Assembly: GCA_045634365.1 (NCBI GenBank)
Contig: JAZRAC010000032.1
Span: forward strand, 62,001-126,000
From: HGM04593 sp045634365
GTDB taxonomy: Bacteria > Bacteroidota > Bacteroidia > Bacteroidales > Bacteroidaceae
DNA: 64,000 nucleotides
Direction: 5' to 3'
Part shown: positions 34,467 to 44,583 of the stretch, in pieces
Layout of the letters: every line of letters begins with the position of its first letter
Numbering within the stretch: the first letter of the stretch is position 1
The notes under the pieces: model-generated
The model's input: only the letters and a program-made list of their open reading frames with translations
The model's database searches: none
What the model was told of the DNA's origin: nothing
Translations under genes and position numbers: made by a program

Positions 34467-36698
34467 ATGTTCCATTTTAGAAAAGACATTATATTCCGTT
34501 TCAACCTGCTCGTGCTGCTCATATTCGGCATTTGGGGAGGAGTAATTATCACAAAGGCCGGCTTTGTGATGTTCAAGGAGCGCGATTTTTGGAACGAAAT
34601 TAGAGAGCGTGGGCTGAAATACAATGTAAAAATCCCCGCGAAGCGTGGCAACATTCTGAGCGACAATGGGGAGATTATGGTGAGCAGCCTCATCAAATAT
34701 AGAATTTTCATAGACTTTGATTACACCGACCCCAACAGCAAAAGAACAGAAAAGAGGGTGAGAGAAAGAAAAGACTCTATATGGAATGCCGATGTTGCCA
34801 AGCTGTCGCAAGGGCTTGCACAAATTCTGCCCTATTGGAGCGCAGGAACCTTTGAAGCACATTTGAGAAAGGGATTGGAACTGAACCGCAACAGAAAGGC
34901 CGGACGCAGAAAATACCCCCTGTGCCCGGGACCCCTATATGTAAATTATTCACAATATAAGGAGATTAAAAAACTCCCCATAATGTCGCTCTCATCGGCC
35001 TATTCGGGACTTATAGCAACAGAATTCATCGACCGCAAAAAGATATTCGGCTCATTGGCAAAAAGCACATTGGGCGATATTATGACAAGCGAAGGGCGAG
35101 GCGGCAAGAAGGTTAATGTAAGCTTCGGCATTGAGAATAAGTACGACTCCCTGCTGCGCGGAAAGGATGGAGTGGGAAGAAAAGAAAAATCGAATCTGAA
35201 AATAGATATTCCTGCAAGAAACGGAGTGGATGTTCAGACAACACTCAATATAGAGATGCAGGATATATGCGAGAAGGCTTTGCGAAGCAGACTCGTGGAA
35301 TTCGACGCCCTCTCGGGGTGGGCTATACTTTTGGAGGCAGGCAGCGGAGATATAAAAGCCATAGTAAACCTCACAAAGGCAGACAAGGGAGTCTATATAG
35401 AGACCAATGAACAGACAGAATATAGCCAAACGGCCAACCACGCCTTGTGCAACCTTATGGAACCGGGCTCCATTTTCAAGACTGTGACTGTTGCAGCCGC
35501 GCTCGAAGAGGGGGTGATAAAGCCAGGCGACTCGGTGCCTCACCACAATGGAGCATACGGCTTTGGCAAAAGAGGAAAGCCCATCGAAGATAGTCGCACT
35601 CCAAAAGCCGGCGATGGGACACACTACACAATAACCGAGGCATTAAAATACTCCTCCAACATTGGAATGGGAGAGATTGTGACCAAGGGCTACAAGAGCA
35701 ACCCGCAAGCATTCACCGACAAGTTGAAAGAGTTTGGCCTGCGCACAAATTTCCACCTTATAACCGACGAGGCCACCCCCTATTACGCTCATCCTGCACA
35801 AAAAAGATGGGCACCCATCGACCTCGTTTCACTATCCTATGGATATTCGTCGATGATGACATCTATAAATATGGTGGCATTCTACAACACCATTGCCAAC
35901 GGTGGCGATTTTATGAAGCCACGATTGGTGAAGGCAATCTTAAAGGACGGCGAGGTTATGGAAGAATTCGAGCCTGAGGTTCTTAAAAAGGATGCACTCG
36001 ACGACTCCACCGTGAAGGCACTCACAAGTATGCTTGTGGAGGTTGTAAACGCCAAGGACGGAACAGGCGGCAGCGCAAAGACAACCAATTTCATAGCAGC
36101 AGGAAAGACCGGCACGGCGCGAATAGCAAAGAACGGCACTTACGACTATGCACCAATGGAGCACCTGTTGAGTTTCTGCGGCTTTTTCCCCGCCGACAAC
36201 CCGCAATATACCTGCATTGTGCAGATGGTAAACAACAAAAGGCCACACTCGGGAGGTATGACCTCGGGAAAAGTATTCAAGGAGATTGCCGAAAAAGTAA
36301 TGGCCAAATACGAAAGACAGCCGATAGAGAGTGGGAAGGATACTATAAACAGCCATCTTCCCGCAATAAAAAACGGCAATCTGAACGCTACAAGCTACCT
36401 TCTCGACGAAATGAACATAAACATTGATTGCGATTATAAAACATCGTACAAAGGCGAGGAACCCGAATGGGGAGTGGTCCAAAAGGATAGCTGCAATATA
36501 AAATTCAACGATATTGAGACGGATGGCAACACAGTGCCCAATGTCACAGGAATGGGCGCAAAGGATGCTGTATTTCTGATGAAAAAATCGGGGCTTAAAG
36601 CAAGCATCAACGGATACGGGCGCGTAGTGGGGCAAAGCATCAAGGCCGGCACAAAAGCACAAAAAGGTTCACACGTTACACTTACTCTTAAACCATAA
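34467..36698 (+). CDS. ftsI: division-specific penicillin-binding protein (FtsI/PBP3 type) with PASTA domain
   Basis: 743 residues. N-terminal membrane anchor (about 11-31), a dimerisation/pedestal domain, and a transpeptidase domain with SIFK at 335-338 (nucleophile S335), SSN at 396-398 and KTG at 547-549. A single C-terminal PASTA-like domain (about 685-743, TVPNVTGMGAKDAVFLMKKSGL) follows. It cross-links septal peptidoglycan, working with FtsW. E. coli FtsI lacks PASTA; its presence is normal for Bacteroidota and Firmicutes relatives. Confidence 0.95.
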   Translation: MFHFRKDIIFRFNLLVLLIFGIWGGVIITKAGFVMFKERDFWNEIRERGLKYNVKIPAKRGNILSDNGEIMVSSLIKYRIFIDFDYTDPNSKRTEKRVRERKDSIWNADVAKLSQGLAQILPYWSAGTFEAHLRKGLELNRNRKAGRRKYPLCPGPLYVNYSQYKEIKKLPIMSLSSAYSGLIATEFIDRKKIFGSLAKSTLGDIMTSEGRGGKKVNVSFGIENKYDSLLRGKDGVGRKEKSNLKIDIPARNGVDVQTTLNIEMQDICEKALRSRLVEFDALSGWAILLEAGSGDIKAIVNLTKADKGVYIETNEQTEYSQTANHALCNLMEPGSIFKTVTVAAALEEGVIKPGDSVPHHNGAYGFGKRGKPIEDSRTPKAGDGTHYTITEALKYSSNIGMGEIVTKGYKSNPQAFTDKLKEFGLRTNFHLITDEATPYYAHPAQKRWAPIDLVSLSYGYSSMMTSINMVAFYNTIANGGDFMKPRLVKAILKDGEVMEEFEPEVLKKDALDDSTVKALTSMLVEVVNAKDGTGGSAKTTNFIAAGKTGTARIAKNGTYDYAPMEHLLSFCGFFPADNPQYTCIVQMVNNKRPHSGGMTSGKVFKEIAEKVMAKYERQPIESGKDTINSHLPAIKNGNLNATSYLLDEMNINIDCDYKTSYKGEEPEWGVVQKDSCNIKFNDIETDGNTVPNVTGMGAKDAVFLMKKSGLKASINGYGRVVGQSIKAGTKAQKGSHVTLTLKP

Positions 36699-36704
36699 AT
36701 ATAT

Positions 36705-38162
36705 ATGAGATTAAGCGAACTTATAAAAAACATACAATACAGCCGTATAGTACTTCCCAAAGAGGAACCCGAAATAACCGGCGTTAACATAGACTCGCGA
36801 CAGATTAAGGCCGGAGATATGTTCATTGCTATGCGCGGCACACAGGTTGACGGGCATCAATATATTGCCGCAGCCGAAGAGAAGGGAGCCGTGGCAATTG
36901 TGTGCGAGAGTATGCCGCAAGCACTGAACCCCAACATTGCCTATATACAGATTACCGATGCACAAAGCATCTGCGGGCAGCTTGCAACAACTTTCTATGG
37001 CAACCCCACACAGAAACTGAAACTTGTGGGTGTTACAGGAACCAACGGAAAGACCACAATAGCCACACTGCTCTATGAGCTTTTTCGGGAAATGGGGCAC
37101 AAATGCGGCCTTTTGTCTACCGTGTGCAACTATATAGACGGAACAGCCTACCCGTCGACACACACTACCCCCGACGCAATAAACCTCAACCGCTTGCTTG
37201 GCGCAATGGCCGACGAGGGTTGCGAATATGTGTTTATGGAGGTTAGTTCTCACGCGCTTGCACAGGAGCGTGTGGGAGGGCTCACATTCGCAGGAGGAAT
37301 TTTCACCAACCTCACCCGCGACCACATTGATTTTCACGAGACAATGGAGAATTATCTCAAATGCAAAAAGAGTTTCTTCGACACACTGCCTCGTGACGCA
37401 TTTGCAATAACCAACCTCGACGACAAGAATGGACCGGTGATGGTACAGAATACCCGTGCCGACATTAAGAAATATTCAACCCGCACACTGTGCGACTACA
37501 AAGGGCGCATAGTGGAAACTCACCTCGACGGAATGATTTTGGAGTTCAACAACCGCGAATTTGCCACCCCTCTCACCGGCCGTTTCAACGTGAGCAATCT
37601 GCTTGCCATTTATGGTGCGGCAGTGGAGCTTGGCAAAGAGCCCGAAGAGGTGTTGCGAGTATTAAGCACGCTTAAACCTGTGTCGGGCCGCTTCGAGGCT
37701 GTACATTCGCACGATGGTGTTTCGGCAATTGTGGATTATGCCCACACACCCGACGCTATAAAAAATGTGCTTGCCACCGTGAACGAAGTGTTGCGCGGCC
37801 GCGGGCAGATTATAACCGTGGTTGGAGCCGGCGGCAACCGCGACAAAGGCAAACGCCCCATTATGGCACAAGAGGCTGTGAAGGGAAGCAACAGAGTGAT
37901 AATAACATCGGACAATCCACGCTTCGAGGAGCCGCAGGATATTATAAATGATATGCTCGCCGGCCTTAACGAGGAGCAGAAAAGGAGCGTCATTGCCATT
38001 GTCGACCGCAAAGAGGCGATAAAGACAGCCTGTGCCTTGGCGCAAAAGGGCGACGTAGTGGTTATTGCCGGTAAAGGGCACGAGAATTATCAGGATATTA
38101 AGGGAGTGAAGCATCACTTCGACGATAAAGAGGTTGTAAAGGAGATTTTTAACATTATATAA
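36705..38162 (+). CDS. murE: UDP-MurNAc-L-Ala-D-Glu ligase MurE
   Basis: 485 residues. Adds the third amino acid of the stem peptide. ATP loop GTNGKTT near 111-117. The specificity motif DNPR at 403-406 is the form found in meso-diaminopimelate-adding enzymes, so the wall is probably mDAP type. C-terminal GKGHENYQ is present. It starts 6 bases after ftsI. No murF follows it here, unlike in enterobacteria. Confidence 0.97.
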   Translation: MRLSELIKNIQYSRIVLPKEEPEITGVNIDSRQIKAGDMFIAMRGTQVDGHQYIAAAEEKGAVAIVCESMPQALNPNIAYIQITDAQSICGQLATTFYGNPTQKLKLVGVTGTNGKTTIATLLYELFREMGHKCGLLSTVCNYIDGTAYPSTHTTPDAINLNRLLGAMADEGCEYVFMEVSSHALAQERVGGLTFAGGIFTNLTRDHIDFHETMENYLKCKKSFFDTLPRDAFAITNLDDKNGPVMVQNTRADIKKYSTRTLCDYKGRIVETHLDGMILEFNNREFATPLTGRFNVSNLLAIYGAAVELGKEPEEVLRVLSTLKPVSGRFEAVHSHDGVSAIVDYAHTPDAIKNVLATVNEVLRGRGQIITVVGAGGNRDKGKRPIMAQEAVKGSNRVIITSDNPRFEEPQDIINDMLAGLNEEQKRSVIAIVDRKEAIKTACALAQKGDVVVIAGKGHENYQDIKGVKHHFDDKEVVKEIFNII

Positions 38163-38174
38163 TATATAGAGAGT

Positions 38175-39431
38175 ATGTTATACTATCTTTTTAAGTTATT
38201 GCAGGAATCGGAAATACCTGGTGTGCGTCTGTTTGGTTACACATCGTTTAGAGCACTTATGGCAATAGTATTGGCTCTGCTCATTTCCACAATTTTTGGA
38301 GAATACTTCATACGTTACTTCAAAAAAAGACAAATTTCGGAAACGTTGCGCGACCTTGACAAAAACAACCTGAAAGTGGGAGTGCCCACTATGGGAGGCC
38401 TTATTATAATTGTGGCGGTAATTATCCCCTGCCTTCTTATAGGACGGCTCGACAATGTTTATATGATTCTGCTGCTGACAACCACACTATGGCTGGGGTG
38501 CGTGGGCTTTGCCGACGACTATATAAAGACCTTCAAGAAAAACAAGGACGGAATCCCCGGCAAAGTTAAAGTTGTATCGCAAGTGGGGCTTGGACTGCTC
38601 ATCGGGCTCACGCTCTATTTAAGCCCGCAAGCGGTGATGAGGGAAAATGTATCGATGCAGGTAAATAACACAATAGAGGTGCAGCACCGCAGCAAACCCG
38701 AAAAACTTAACAAGACCACAATACCTTTTATAAAAGACCACAACCTTGGTTACAGCGATATTATGGCTTTCTGTGGGGAGTATTCCAATGCTGCCGGATG
38801 GGTACTCTTTGTAATTGTTACCATATTTATCGTAACAGCTGTCTCCAACGGGGCCAACCTTAACGATGGAATGGACGGAATGCTTGCCGGCAATGCTGCA
38901 ATAATAGGAGTGACGCTTGCCATACTCGCTTATGTGGGAAGCCACGTAAATTGGGCGGAGTATTTCAATATAATGTATCTGCCGGGAAGCGAAGAGGTGG
39001 TTATCTTCACATTCGCATTCATTGGAGCACTCATAGGCTTTCTGTGGTACAATTCATTCCCCGCACAGGTGTTTATGGGCGATACAGGCAGCCTCACCAT
39101 CGGTGGTATTGTTGCAGTTGTGGCCATTCTCATACACAAGGAGATTTTATTGGTGCTGCTGTGTGGAATTTTTGTGGTGGAAAATCTTTCTGTAATGACA
39201 CAGGTGGCCTACTTTAAGCGTGGCAAGAAGCGCGGAATAAAGCAAAGGCTTTTCCGTTGCACCCCTCTGCACCACCACTACACAATAAGTGACGAGAAAC
39301 TCGACAGTGAGTGTAAATATATGTTCAAAGGGCCACAAAGACCAATGCACGAGGCAAAGGTAACAATGCGTTTCTGGATTGTAACCATTATTTTGGCGGC
39401 AATAACACTTATGACATTAAAGGTACGATAA
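38175..39431 (+). CDS. mraY: phospho-MurNAc-pentapeptide transferase
   Basis: 418 residues, about ten membrane helices. Makes lipid I on undecaprenyl phosphate at the inner membrane. Conserved loops are TMGGLIII, FADDYIKTFKKNKDGIPGKVK (Asp pair), NLNDGMDGMLAG, MGDTGSLTIGG and the HHHY segment in CTPLHHHYTISD. It is longer than the E. coli enzyme because of an insertion around residues 160-200, as in other Bacteroidota. Confidence 0.97.
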   Translation: MLYYLFKLLQESEIPGVRLFGYTSFRALMAIVLALLISTIFGEYFIRYFKKRQISETLRDLDKNNLKVGVPTMGGLIIIVAVIIPCLLIGRLDNVYMILLLTTTLWLGCVGFADDYIKTFKKNKDGIPGKVKVVSQVGLGLLIGLTLYLSPQAVMRENVSMQVNNTIEVQHRSKPEKLNKTTIPFIKDHNLGYSDIMAFCGEYSNAAGWVLFVIVTIFIVTAVSNGANLNDGMDGMLAGNAAIIGVTLAILAYVGSHVNWAEYFNIMYLPGSEEVVIFTFAFIGALIGFLWYNSFPAQVFMGDTGSLTIGGIVAVVAILIHKEILLVLLCGIFVVENLSVMTQVAYFKRGKKRGIKQRLFRCTPLHHHYTISDEKLDSECKYMFKGPQRPMHEAKVTMRFWIVTIILAAITLMTLKVR

Positions 39432-39435
39432 GAAG

Positions 39436-40767
39436 ATGGAGAAAAGAATTGTGATATTGGGAGCAGGAGAGAGCGGTTGCGGCGCAGCTGTTCTTGCCAA
39501 CAAGCTCGGGTTCGATGTTTTTGTGTCGGACTTTGGCGCCATTGCCGACAAATACAAGAATATGCTCGACAGCTACGGCATACGTTGGGAGGAGAAGCAG
39601 CACAGCGAGGATATTATTCTTGCCGCCGCCGAGGTTATAAAAAGCCCCGGAATACCACACGAGGCACCCATAATCGTGAAAATAAAGGAAGCAGGTATTC
39701 CCATAATTTCGGAAATTGAGTTTGCCGGCCGTTACACAAATGCCAAAATGATATGTATCACAGGCAGCAACGGAAAAACCACGACAACATCGCTCATATA
39801 CCACATATTTCGCGAAGCGGGGCTCAATGTGGGGCTTGCCGGAAACATTGGCAACAGCCTTGCCCTGCAAGTTGCCGAGGACGACAAGGACTACTACATT
39901 GTGGAACTGAGCAGCTTCCAGCTTGATAATATGTATGAGTTTCGTGCCAATGTGGCGGTGCTTATGAATATAACCCCCGACCACCTTGACCGTTACGAAC
40001 ATAGTATGCAGAAGTATGTCGATGCAAAATTGCGTATTCTGCAAAATCAGCAACAAGAGGATGCCTTTATCTATTGGAACGACGACCCTATAATAAAGAG
40101 TGAATTGCCAAAATACAAACACGGTAGGCTCTACCCCTTTGCCGAGGAGAAGAGCGAGGGGTTGGGCGCATACACCGAAGAGCACAAATTGGTGTTCACC
40201 GAGCCTGTCCCGTTCAATATGGAGCTCGAAGAACTTGCACTCACAGGCAAGCACAACCTATATAACTCAATGGCAGCAGGAATTTCGGCCAATGTAGCCG
40301 GAATACGCAAAGAAACCATCAGAGAGGCATTGAGCAGCTTCACGGGCGTGGAGCACCGATTGGAAAAGGTGGCAAAAATAAACGGGGTTGAATATATACA
40401 CGACTCAAAAGCCACAAATGTAAACAGTTGTTGGTACGCTTTACAGAGTATGAAGAGAAAGACTGTGCTCATTCTCGGAGGCAAGGACAAGGGCAACGAT
40501 TATAGCGAGATTGCTCCTCTTGTGAAGGAGAAATGCAGCGGGCTCATATTCTTGGGAGCCGACAATGCCAAACTGCACAGTTTCTTCGACAGCTTCGGCC
40601 TGCCCATTGCCGACACTCACTCTATGCAAGAGTGCGTGGATGCTGCATATAAAATGGCAAAAAGCGGCGAAACGGTGCTGTTGAGCCCCTGTTGCGCGAG
40701 CTTCGACCTGTTCAAGAGTTACGAGGACCGCGGCAAGCAATTCAAAGAACTTGTTTGTAAATTATAA
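39436..40767 (+). CDS. murD: UDP-MurNAc-L-alanine:D-glutamate ligase
   Basis: 443 residues. N-terminal Rossmann domain with VILGAGESGCGAA, central ATPase loop GSNGKTT at 110-116, and C-terminal domain with HDSKATNVNS and SPCCASFDLFKSYEDRGKQFKE. Adds D-Glu to UDP-MurNAc-L-Ala in the cytosol. Four bases after mraY. Confidence 0.97.
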   Translation: MEKRIVILGAGESGCGAAVLANKLGFDVFVSDFGAIADKYKNMLDSYGIRWEEKQHSEDIILAAAEVIKSPGIPHEAPIIVKIKEAGIPIISEIEFAGRYTNAKMICITGSNGKTTTTSLIYHIFREAGLNVGLAGNIGNSLALQVAEDDKDYYIVELSSFQLDNMYEFRANVAVLMNITPDHLDRYEHSMQKYVDAKLRILQNQQQEDAFIYWNDDPIIKSELPKYKHGRLYPFAEEKSEGLGAYTEEHKLVFTEPVPFNMELEELALTGKHNLYNSMAAGISANVAGIRKETIREALSSFTGVEHRLEKVAKINGVEYIHDSKATNVNSCWYALQSMKRKTVLILGGKDKGNDYSEIAPLVKEKCSGLIFLGADNAKLHSFFDSFGLPIADTHSMQECVDAAYKMAKSGETVLLSPCCASFDLFKSYEDRGKQFKELVCKL

Positions 40768-40782
40768 ATTAAGAGGCGATAG

Positions 40783-42057
40783 ATGGGAAAAGGTATCACA
40801 AGAAGAATTTTCAAGGGAGATAAAGTTATATGGACCATATTCTTCCTCCTGTGCTCATTGTCGTTGGTGGAGGTATTCAGCGCATTGAGCCGCCAGACTT
40901 ACGCCACACACAACTATTGGCAACCTATTACAAAGCATGCAATGTTTCTCATTGCGGGCGTGGGGGTCGTGTGGTTCATACACAATATGAAAATATCGTG
41001 GATTAAACGCTTCTCGTACCTTACATACGGCGCCGGAGTGGTGCTACTCATCTGGGCGTTGATTGGAGGTGACACATACAACGATAGTACACGATGGGTA
41101 ACAATCCTGGGAGTACGTTTCCAGCCATTGGAGATTGCCAAAATGGGAGTGGTTATGACTACTGCCTTTGTGCTTGCAAAAGCACAGAGCGAGGAGGGTA
41201 CCGACCTTAAAGCTATGAAGAAAATTCTGCTGCTATGCGCCGTGCCCTGCTTCTTTATATTGCTGGAAAACCTCTCAACAGTAGTTATTGTGGCATTCAC
41301 CGTGCTATTTATGATGTTCATCGGGCGTGTCTATTGGAAGCATCTGTTAAAACTCGTTGGAGTGTGCCTGCTCATTGGTGTTACATTCCTGTCGATTATT
41401 ATGCTTGTTCCAAACAATATTAACGAGAATGGCGGCAGCTTGGAGCGTAAGATACACAGCAAAGCCCTCACTTGGAAAAACCGTATAATTGATGTGGACT
41501 CAAAAGGCCCTGTAAAGCCCAAAGACTATAAAATAAGCGGAAACGAGCAACGAACATACGCGAGCATTGCAATTGCGTCGAGCGGGCTCATAGGCAAAGG
41601 ACCGGGAAACTCGGTGCAACGCGATTTTATTCCGCACGCATACTCCGACTTTATTTATGCTATAATAATCGAGGAGCTTGGGCTCATTGGAGGGTTCATT
41701 GTGATAATGCTCTATCTGACGATACTCTATCGCTGCGGCACCATCGCCGCAAAATGCGAGGACCCTTATCCGGCGTTCCTTGTAATGGGCGTGGGAATGA
41801 TTATAACCTTTCAGGCACTGTTGCATATGACAATTTCGGTGGGAGGGCCTGTAACAGGACAGCCCCTGCCTCTTGTGAGCCAAGGAGGAACATCTATTCT
41901 TATAAATTGTATCTACATTGGAATTATTTTAAGCATAAGCCGCTATGTGAAAAGGCTTAACAAAGAGAACAGCACTGCCGATGATACAAAAAACACAAAG
42001 AGTGAAGGCTACGATATTGAAAATATAAACCGAGTGAATTATGAAGAAGGAGTATAG
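40783..42057 (+). CDS. ftsW: septal peptidoglycan glycosyltransferase FtsW
   Basis: 424 residues, SEDS family, about ten membrane helices. Typical segments are TRWVTILGVRFQPLEIAKMGVV and the C-terminal FIYAIIIEELGLIGG and PLPLVSQGGTSILINC. Polymerises lipid II at the septum with the ftsI product. Overlaps murG by 17 bases, so the two are coupled. Confidence 0.96.
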   Translation: MGKGITRRIFKGDKVIWTIFFLLCSLSLVEVFSALSRQTYATHNYWQPITKHAMFLIAGVGVVWFIHNMKISWIKRFSYLTYGAGVVLLIWALIGGDTYNDSTRWVTILGVRFQPLEIAKMGVVMTTAFVLAKAQSEEGTDLKAMKKILLLCAVPCFFILLENLSTVVIVAFTVLFMMFIGRVYWKHLLKLVGVCLLIGVTFLSIIMLVPNNINENGGSLERKIHSKALTWKNRIIDVDSKGPVKPKDYKISGNEQRTYASIAIASSGLIGKGPGNSVQRDFIPHAYSDFIYAIIIEELGLIGGFIVIMLYLTILYRCGTIAAKCEDPYPAFLVMGVGMIITFQALLHMTISVGGPVTGQPLPLVSQGGTSILINCIYIGIILSISRYVKRLNKENSTADDTKNTKSEGYDIENINRVNYEEGV

Positions 42058-43195
42058 AATTATAATCAGCGGAGGAGGAACCGGTGGACACATTTTCCCC
42101 GCCCTCTCAATTGCCGATGCTATAAGAAGCAAGTATCCTAATACAAAAATCCTGTTTGTGGGTGCCGATAATCGTATGGAAATGCAGCGTGTCCCTGCCG
42201 CAGGATACGACATTGTGGGGCTGCCCATTGCCGGATTCGACCGCAAGCATCTGTGGAAAAACATAAAGGTTCTGTGGCTCATTCTCAAAAGCCAACGTAT
42301 GGCAAAAAAGGTTATAAAAGAGTTTGCGCCACAAGTAGCTGTGGGAGTGGGCGGATACGCCAGCGGCCCCACACTCAAAATGGCGGCAAGTATGAATATT
42401 CCCACACTTATACAGGAGCAGAACTCCTATGCGGGAGTTACCAACAAAATTCTTGCAAAAAAAGCAAAAATGATTTGTGTAGCCTATGAGGGAATGGAGC
42501 GTTTCTTCCCTCACGAGAAGCTGAAACTCACCGGTAACCCTGTGCGCCAAGCACTGCTTGATATGCGTACCAACCGCATTGCGGCTATGAAGGAGATGAA
42601 CCTCGACCCCGAAAAGCGTTGCGTACTCATCGTGGGTGGCAGCCTTGGTGCCCGCAGCATAAACGAGAGTATCATAAACAACCTTAATATAATAAAGGAG
42701 AACCCCGATATTCAGTTTGTGTGGCAGACAGGAAAACTTTACTACGAGGAGATGGTGGAACGAGCCGTAAAAGAGGGCAAGCCCGACAATCTGACAATAA
42801 CCGACTTTGTGAGCAATATGGCAAACGCTCTTAATGCAGCCAACCTTGTTGTTTCGCGTGCCGGAGCCGGTTCAATTTCGGAATTTGCACTATTGGGCAA
42901 GGCAGTAATTCTTGTGCCGTCGCCCAACGTATCGGAGGACCATCAGACAAAGAATGCAATGGCTCTTGTGGAGAAAGGGGCCGCAATATATGTGGCCGAC
43001 GCAAAAGCCAACGACGAACTTCTGCAAAGAGCGGTGGCCACAGTGGTCGACGATGCGAAACTCGCCTCGCTCGAAGAGAATATTGTGAAAATGGCAAAGC
43101 CCAATGCCGCACAAGAGATTGCCGAGGAGGTGCTGATGCTTGCCGATGCTTATCTTGAAAAGGAAACACGTCGCATAAAAGAGAATATAAAATAA
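42041..43195 (+). CDS. murG: UDP-GlcNAc:lipid I N-acetylglucosaminyltransferase
   Basis: 384 residues, GT28 family. The N-terminal loop SGGGTGGHIFPALSIAD and VGVGGYASGP are diagnostic; GGSLGARSIN and RAGAGSISEFALLGKAVILVPSP form the C-terminal nucleotide-sugar site. Makes lipid II on the cytosolic membrane face. It overlaps ftsW upstream and murC by one base downstream (TAATG). Confidence 0.97.
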   Translation: MKKEYRIIISGGGTGGHIFPALSIADAIRSKYPNTKILFVGADNRMEMQRVPAAGYDIVGLPIAGFDRKHLWKNIKVLWLILKSQRMAKKVIKEFAPQVAVGVGGYASGPTLKMAASMNIPTLIQEQNSYAGVTNKILAKKAKMICVAYEGMERFFPHEKLKLTGNPVRQALLDMRTNRIAAMKEMNLDPEKRCVLIVGGSLGARSINESIINNLNIIKENPDIQFVWQTGKLYYEEMVERAVKEGKPDNLTITDFVSNMANALNAANLVVSRAGAGSISEFALLGKAVILVPSPNVSEDHQTKNAMALVEKGAAIYVADAKANDELLQRAVATVVDDAKLASLEENIVKMAKPNAAQEIAEEVLMLADAYLEKETRRIKENIK

Positions 43196-44583
43196 TGGAA
43201 CTTAAAGATATTAAACAGGTATATTTCCTCGGTGCCGGAGGCATAGGAATGAGCGCGCTGGTGAGATACTTCCTGAGCGAAGGCAAAGTGGTTGCCGGAT
43301 ACGACCGCACCCCCAGCCCACTCACCGAGAAACTCATCGAAGAGGGTGCGCAGCTTCACTTTGAAGAGAGCATCGACCTTGTGCCCGAGTGTTGTAAGAA
43401 CCCCGAGGGCACCTTGGTTGTATACACCCCCGCAATCCCTGCCGATCACAAGGAGTGGGCACTCTTCGGCAACGGGAGCTTCACCGTGAAGAAACGTGCA
43501 GAGGTATTGGGCATAATCACAGGCGACAAGCAGGGTGTTTGTGCCGCCGGAACACACGGCAAGACCACCACATCCACAATGACGGCCCATCTGTTGCACC
43601 AATCGCATATAGACTGTGCCGCCTTCCTCGGAGGTATTTCAAAGAACTACAAGAGCAACCTCATACTCACCGACAAGAGCGACTTTGTGGTTATAGAGGC
43701 CGACGAATACGACCGCTCGTTCCTGCACTTAAAACCCTTCATTGCCACAATAACATCGGCCGACCCCGACCATCTTGATATTTACGGCAACAAAGAGAAT
43801 TACCTCGAAGCGTTTGCACAGTTTACCGAGAGAATAAAAGAGGGCGGCTATCTTATTATGCACGAGGGGTTGGAGGTTAAGCCACGCACAAAGCCCGGGG
43901 TAACCACATATATATACGGAAGGGAGAAGGGCGACTTTCACGCCCGCAACATACGCATCGGCAACGGCACCATAATAATAGATTATGTGTCGCCGTGGCA
44001 GACAATAAAGGATGTGGAGCTTGGGGTACCCGTGAGCATAAACATCGACAATGGCATTGCATCGATGGCTATGGCCGAACTTTGCGGTGCCACTGCCGAG
44101 GAGATTAGAGAGGGAATGAGAAGCTTTGCCGGAGCCGACCGCCGCTTCGATTTTCATATAAAGAATGAGAATGTTGTGCTGCTCAGCGATTATGCCCACC
44201 ACCCCGACGAGGTTAAAGCCTGCGCACATTCGCTAAAAGAGCTTTACAGCGACAGAAAGATAACAGCACTCTTCCAGCCCCATCTGTTCAGCCGCACAAA
44301 AGACTTTTACAAGGAGTTTGCCGAGAGCCTCTCACTCTTCGACGAGGTAATACTCACCGATATTTACCCCGCACGCGAACTGCCGATAGAGGGAGTGACA
44401 AGCAAACTCATATTCGACAACCTTAAAGAGGGAGTAAGCAAAAGTATGTGCAGCCGTAGCGATGTACTCAGAACCATAGAGGAGAAAAGCAACGAAATTG
44501 AGGTTCTTGTATCGTTGGGTGCCGGCGACCTTGAAAATGACATATTGCAAATGAAGAATATATTAACCGCCAAAAAATGCTGA
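43195..44583 (+). CDS. murC: UDP-MurNAc:L-alanine ligase
   Basis: 462 residues. Domain 1 has FLGAGGIGMSALVRYF, domain 2 the ATP loop GTHGKTT at 119-125, then EADEYDRSF, and domain 3 DYAHHPDEVKA and QPHLFSRTKDF. Adds the first amino acid of the stem peptide. Start and stop overlap murG (1 base) and ftsQ (7 bases). Confidence 0.97.
   Translation: MELKDIKQVYFLGAGGIGMSALVRYFLSEGKVVAGYDRTPSPLTEKLIEEGAQLHFEESIDLVPECCKNPEGTLVVYTPAIPADHKEWALFGNGSFTVKKRAEVLGIITGDKQGVCAAGTHGKTTTSTMTAHLLHQSHIDCAAFLGGISKNYKSNLILTDKSDFVVIEADEYDRSFLHLKPFIATITSADPDHLDIYGNKENYLEAFAQFTERIKEGGYLIMHEGLEVKPRTKPGVTTYIYGREKGDFHARNIRIGNGTIIIDYVSPWQTIKDVELGVPVSINIDNGIASMAMAELCGATAEEIREGMRSFAGADRRFDFHIKNENVVLLSDYAHHPDEVKACAHSLKELYSDRKITALFQPHLFSRTKDFYKEFAESLSLFDEVILTDIYPARELPIEGVTSKLIFDNLKEGVSKSMCSRSDVLRTIEEKSNEIEVLVSLGAGDLENDILQMKNILTAKKC

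Noticed and set aside
36705..38175. Missing murF, murB and ddl in the division cluster as an anomaly
   Set aside because: The gene order mraZ-rsmH-ftsL-ftsI-murE-mraY-murD-ftsW-murG-murC-ftsQ-ftsA-ftsZ is, to my knowledge, the ordinary Bacteroidota arrangement with these genes elsewhere.
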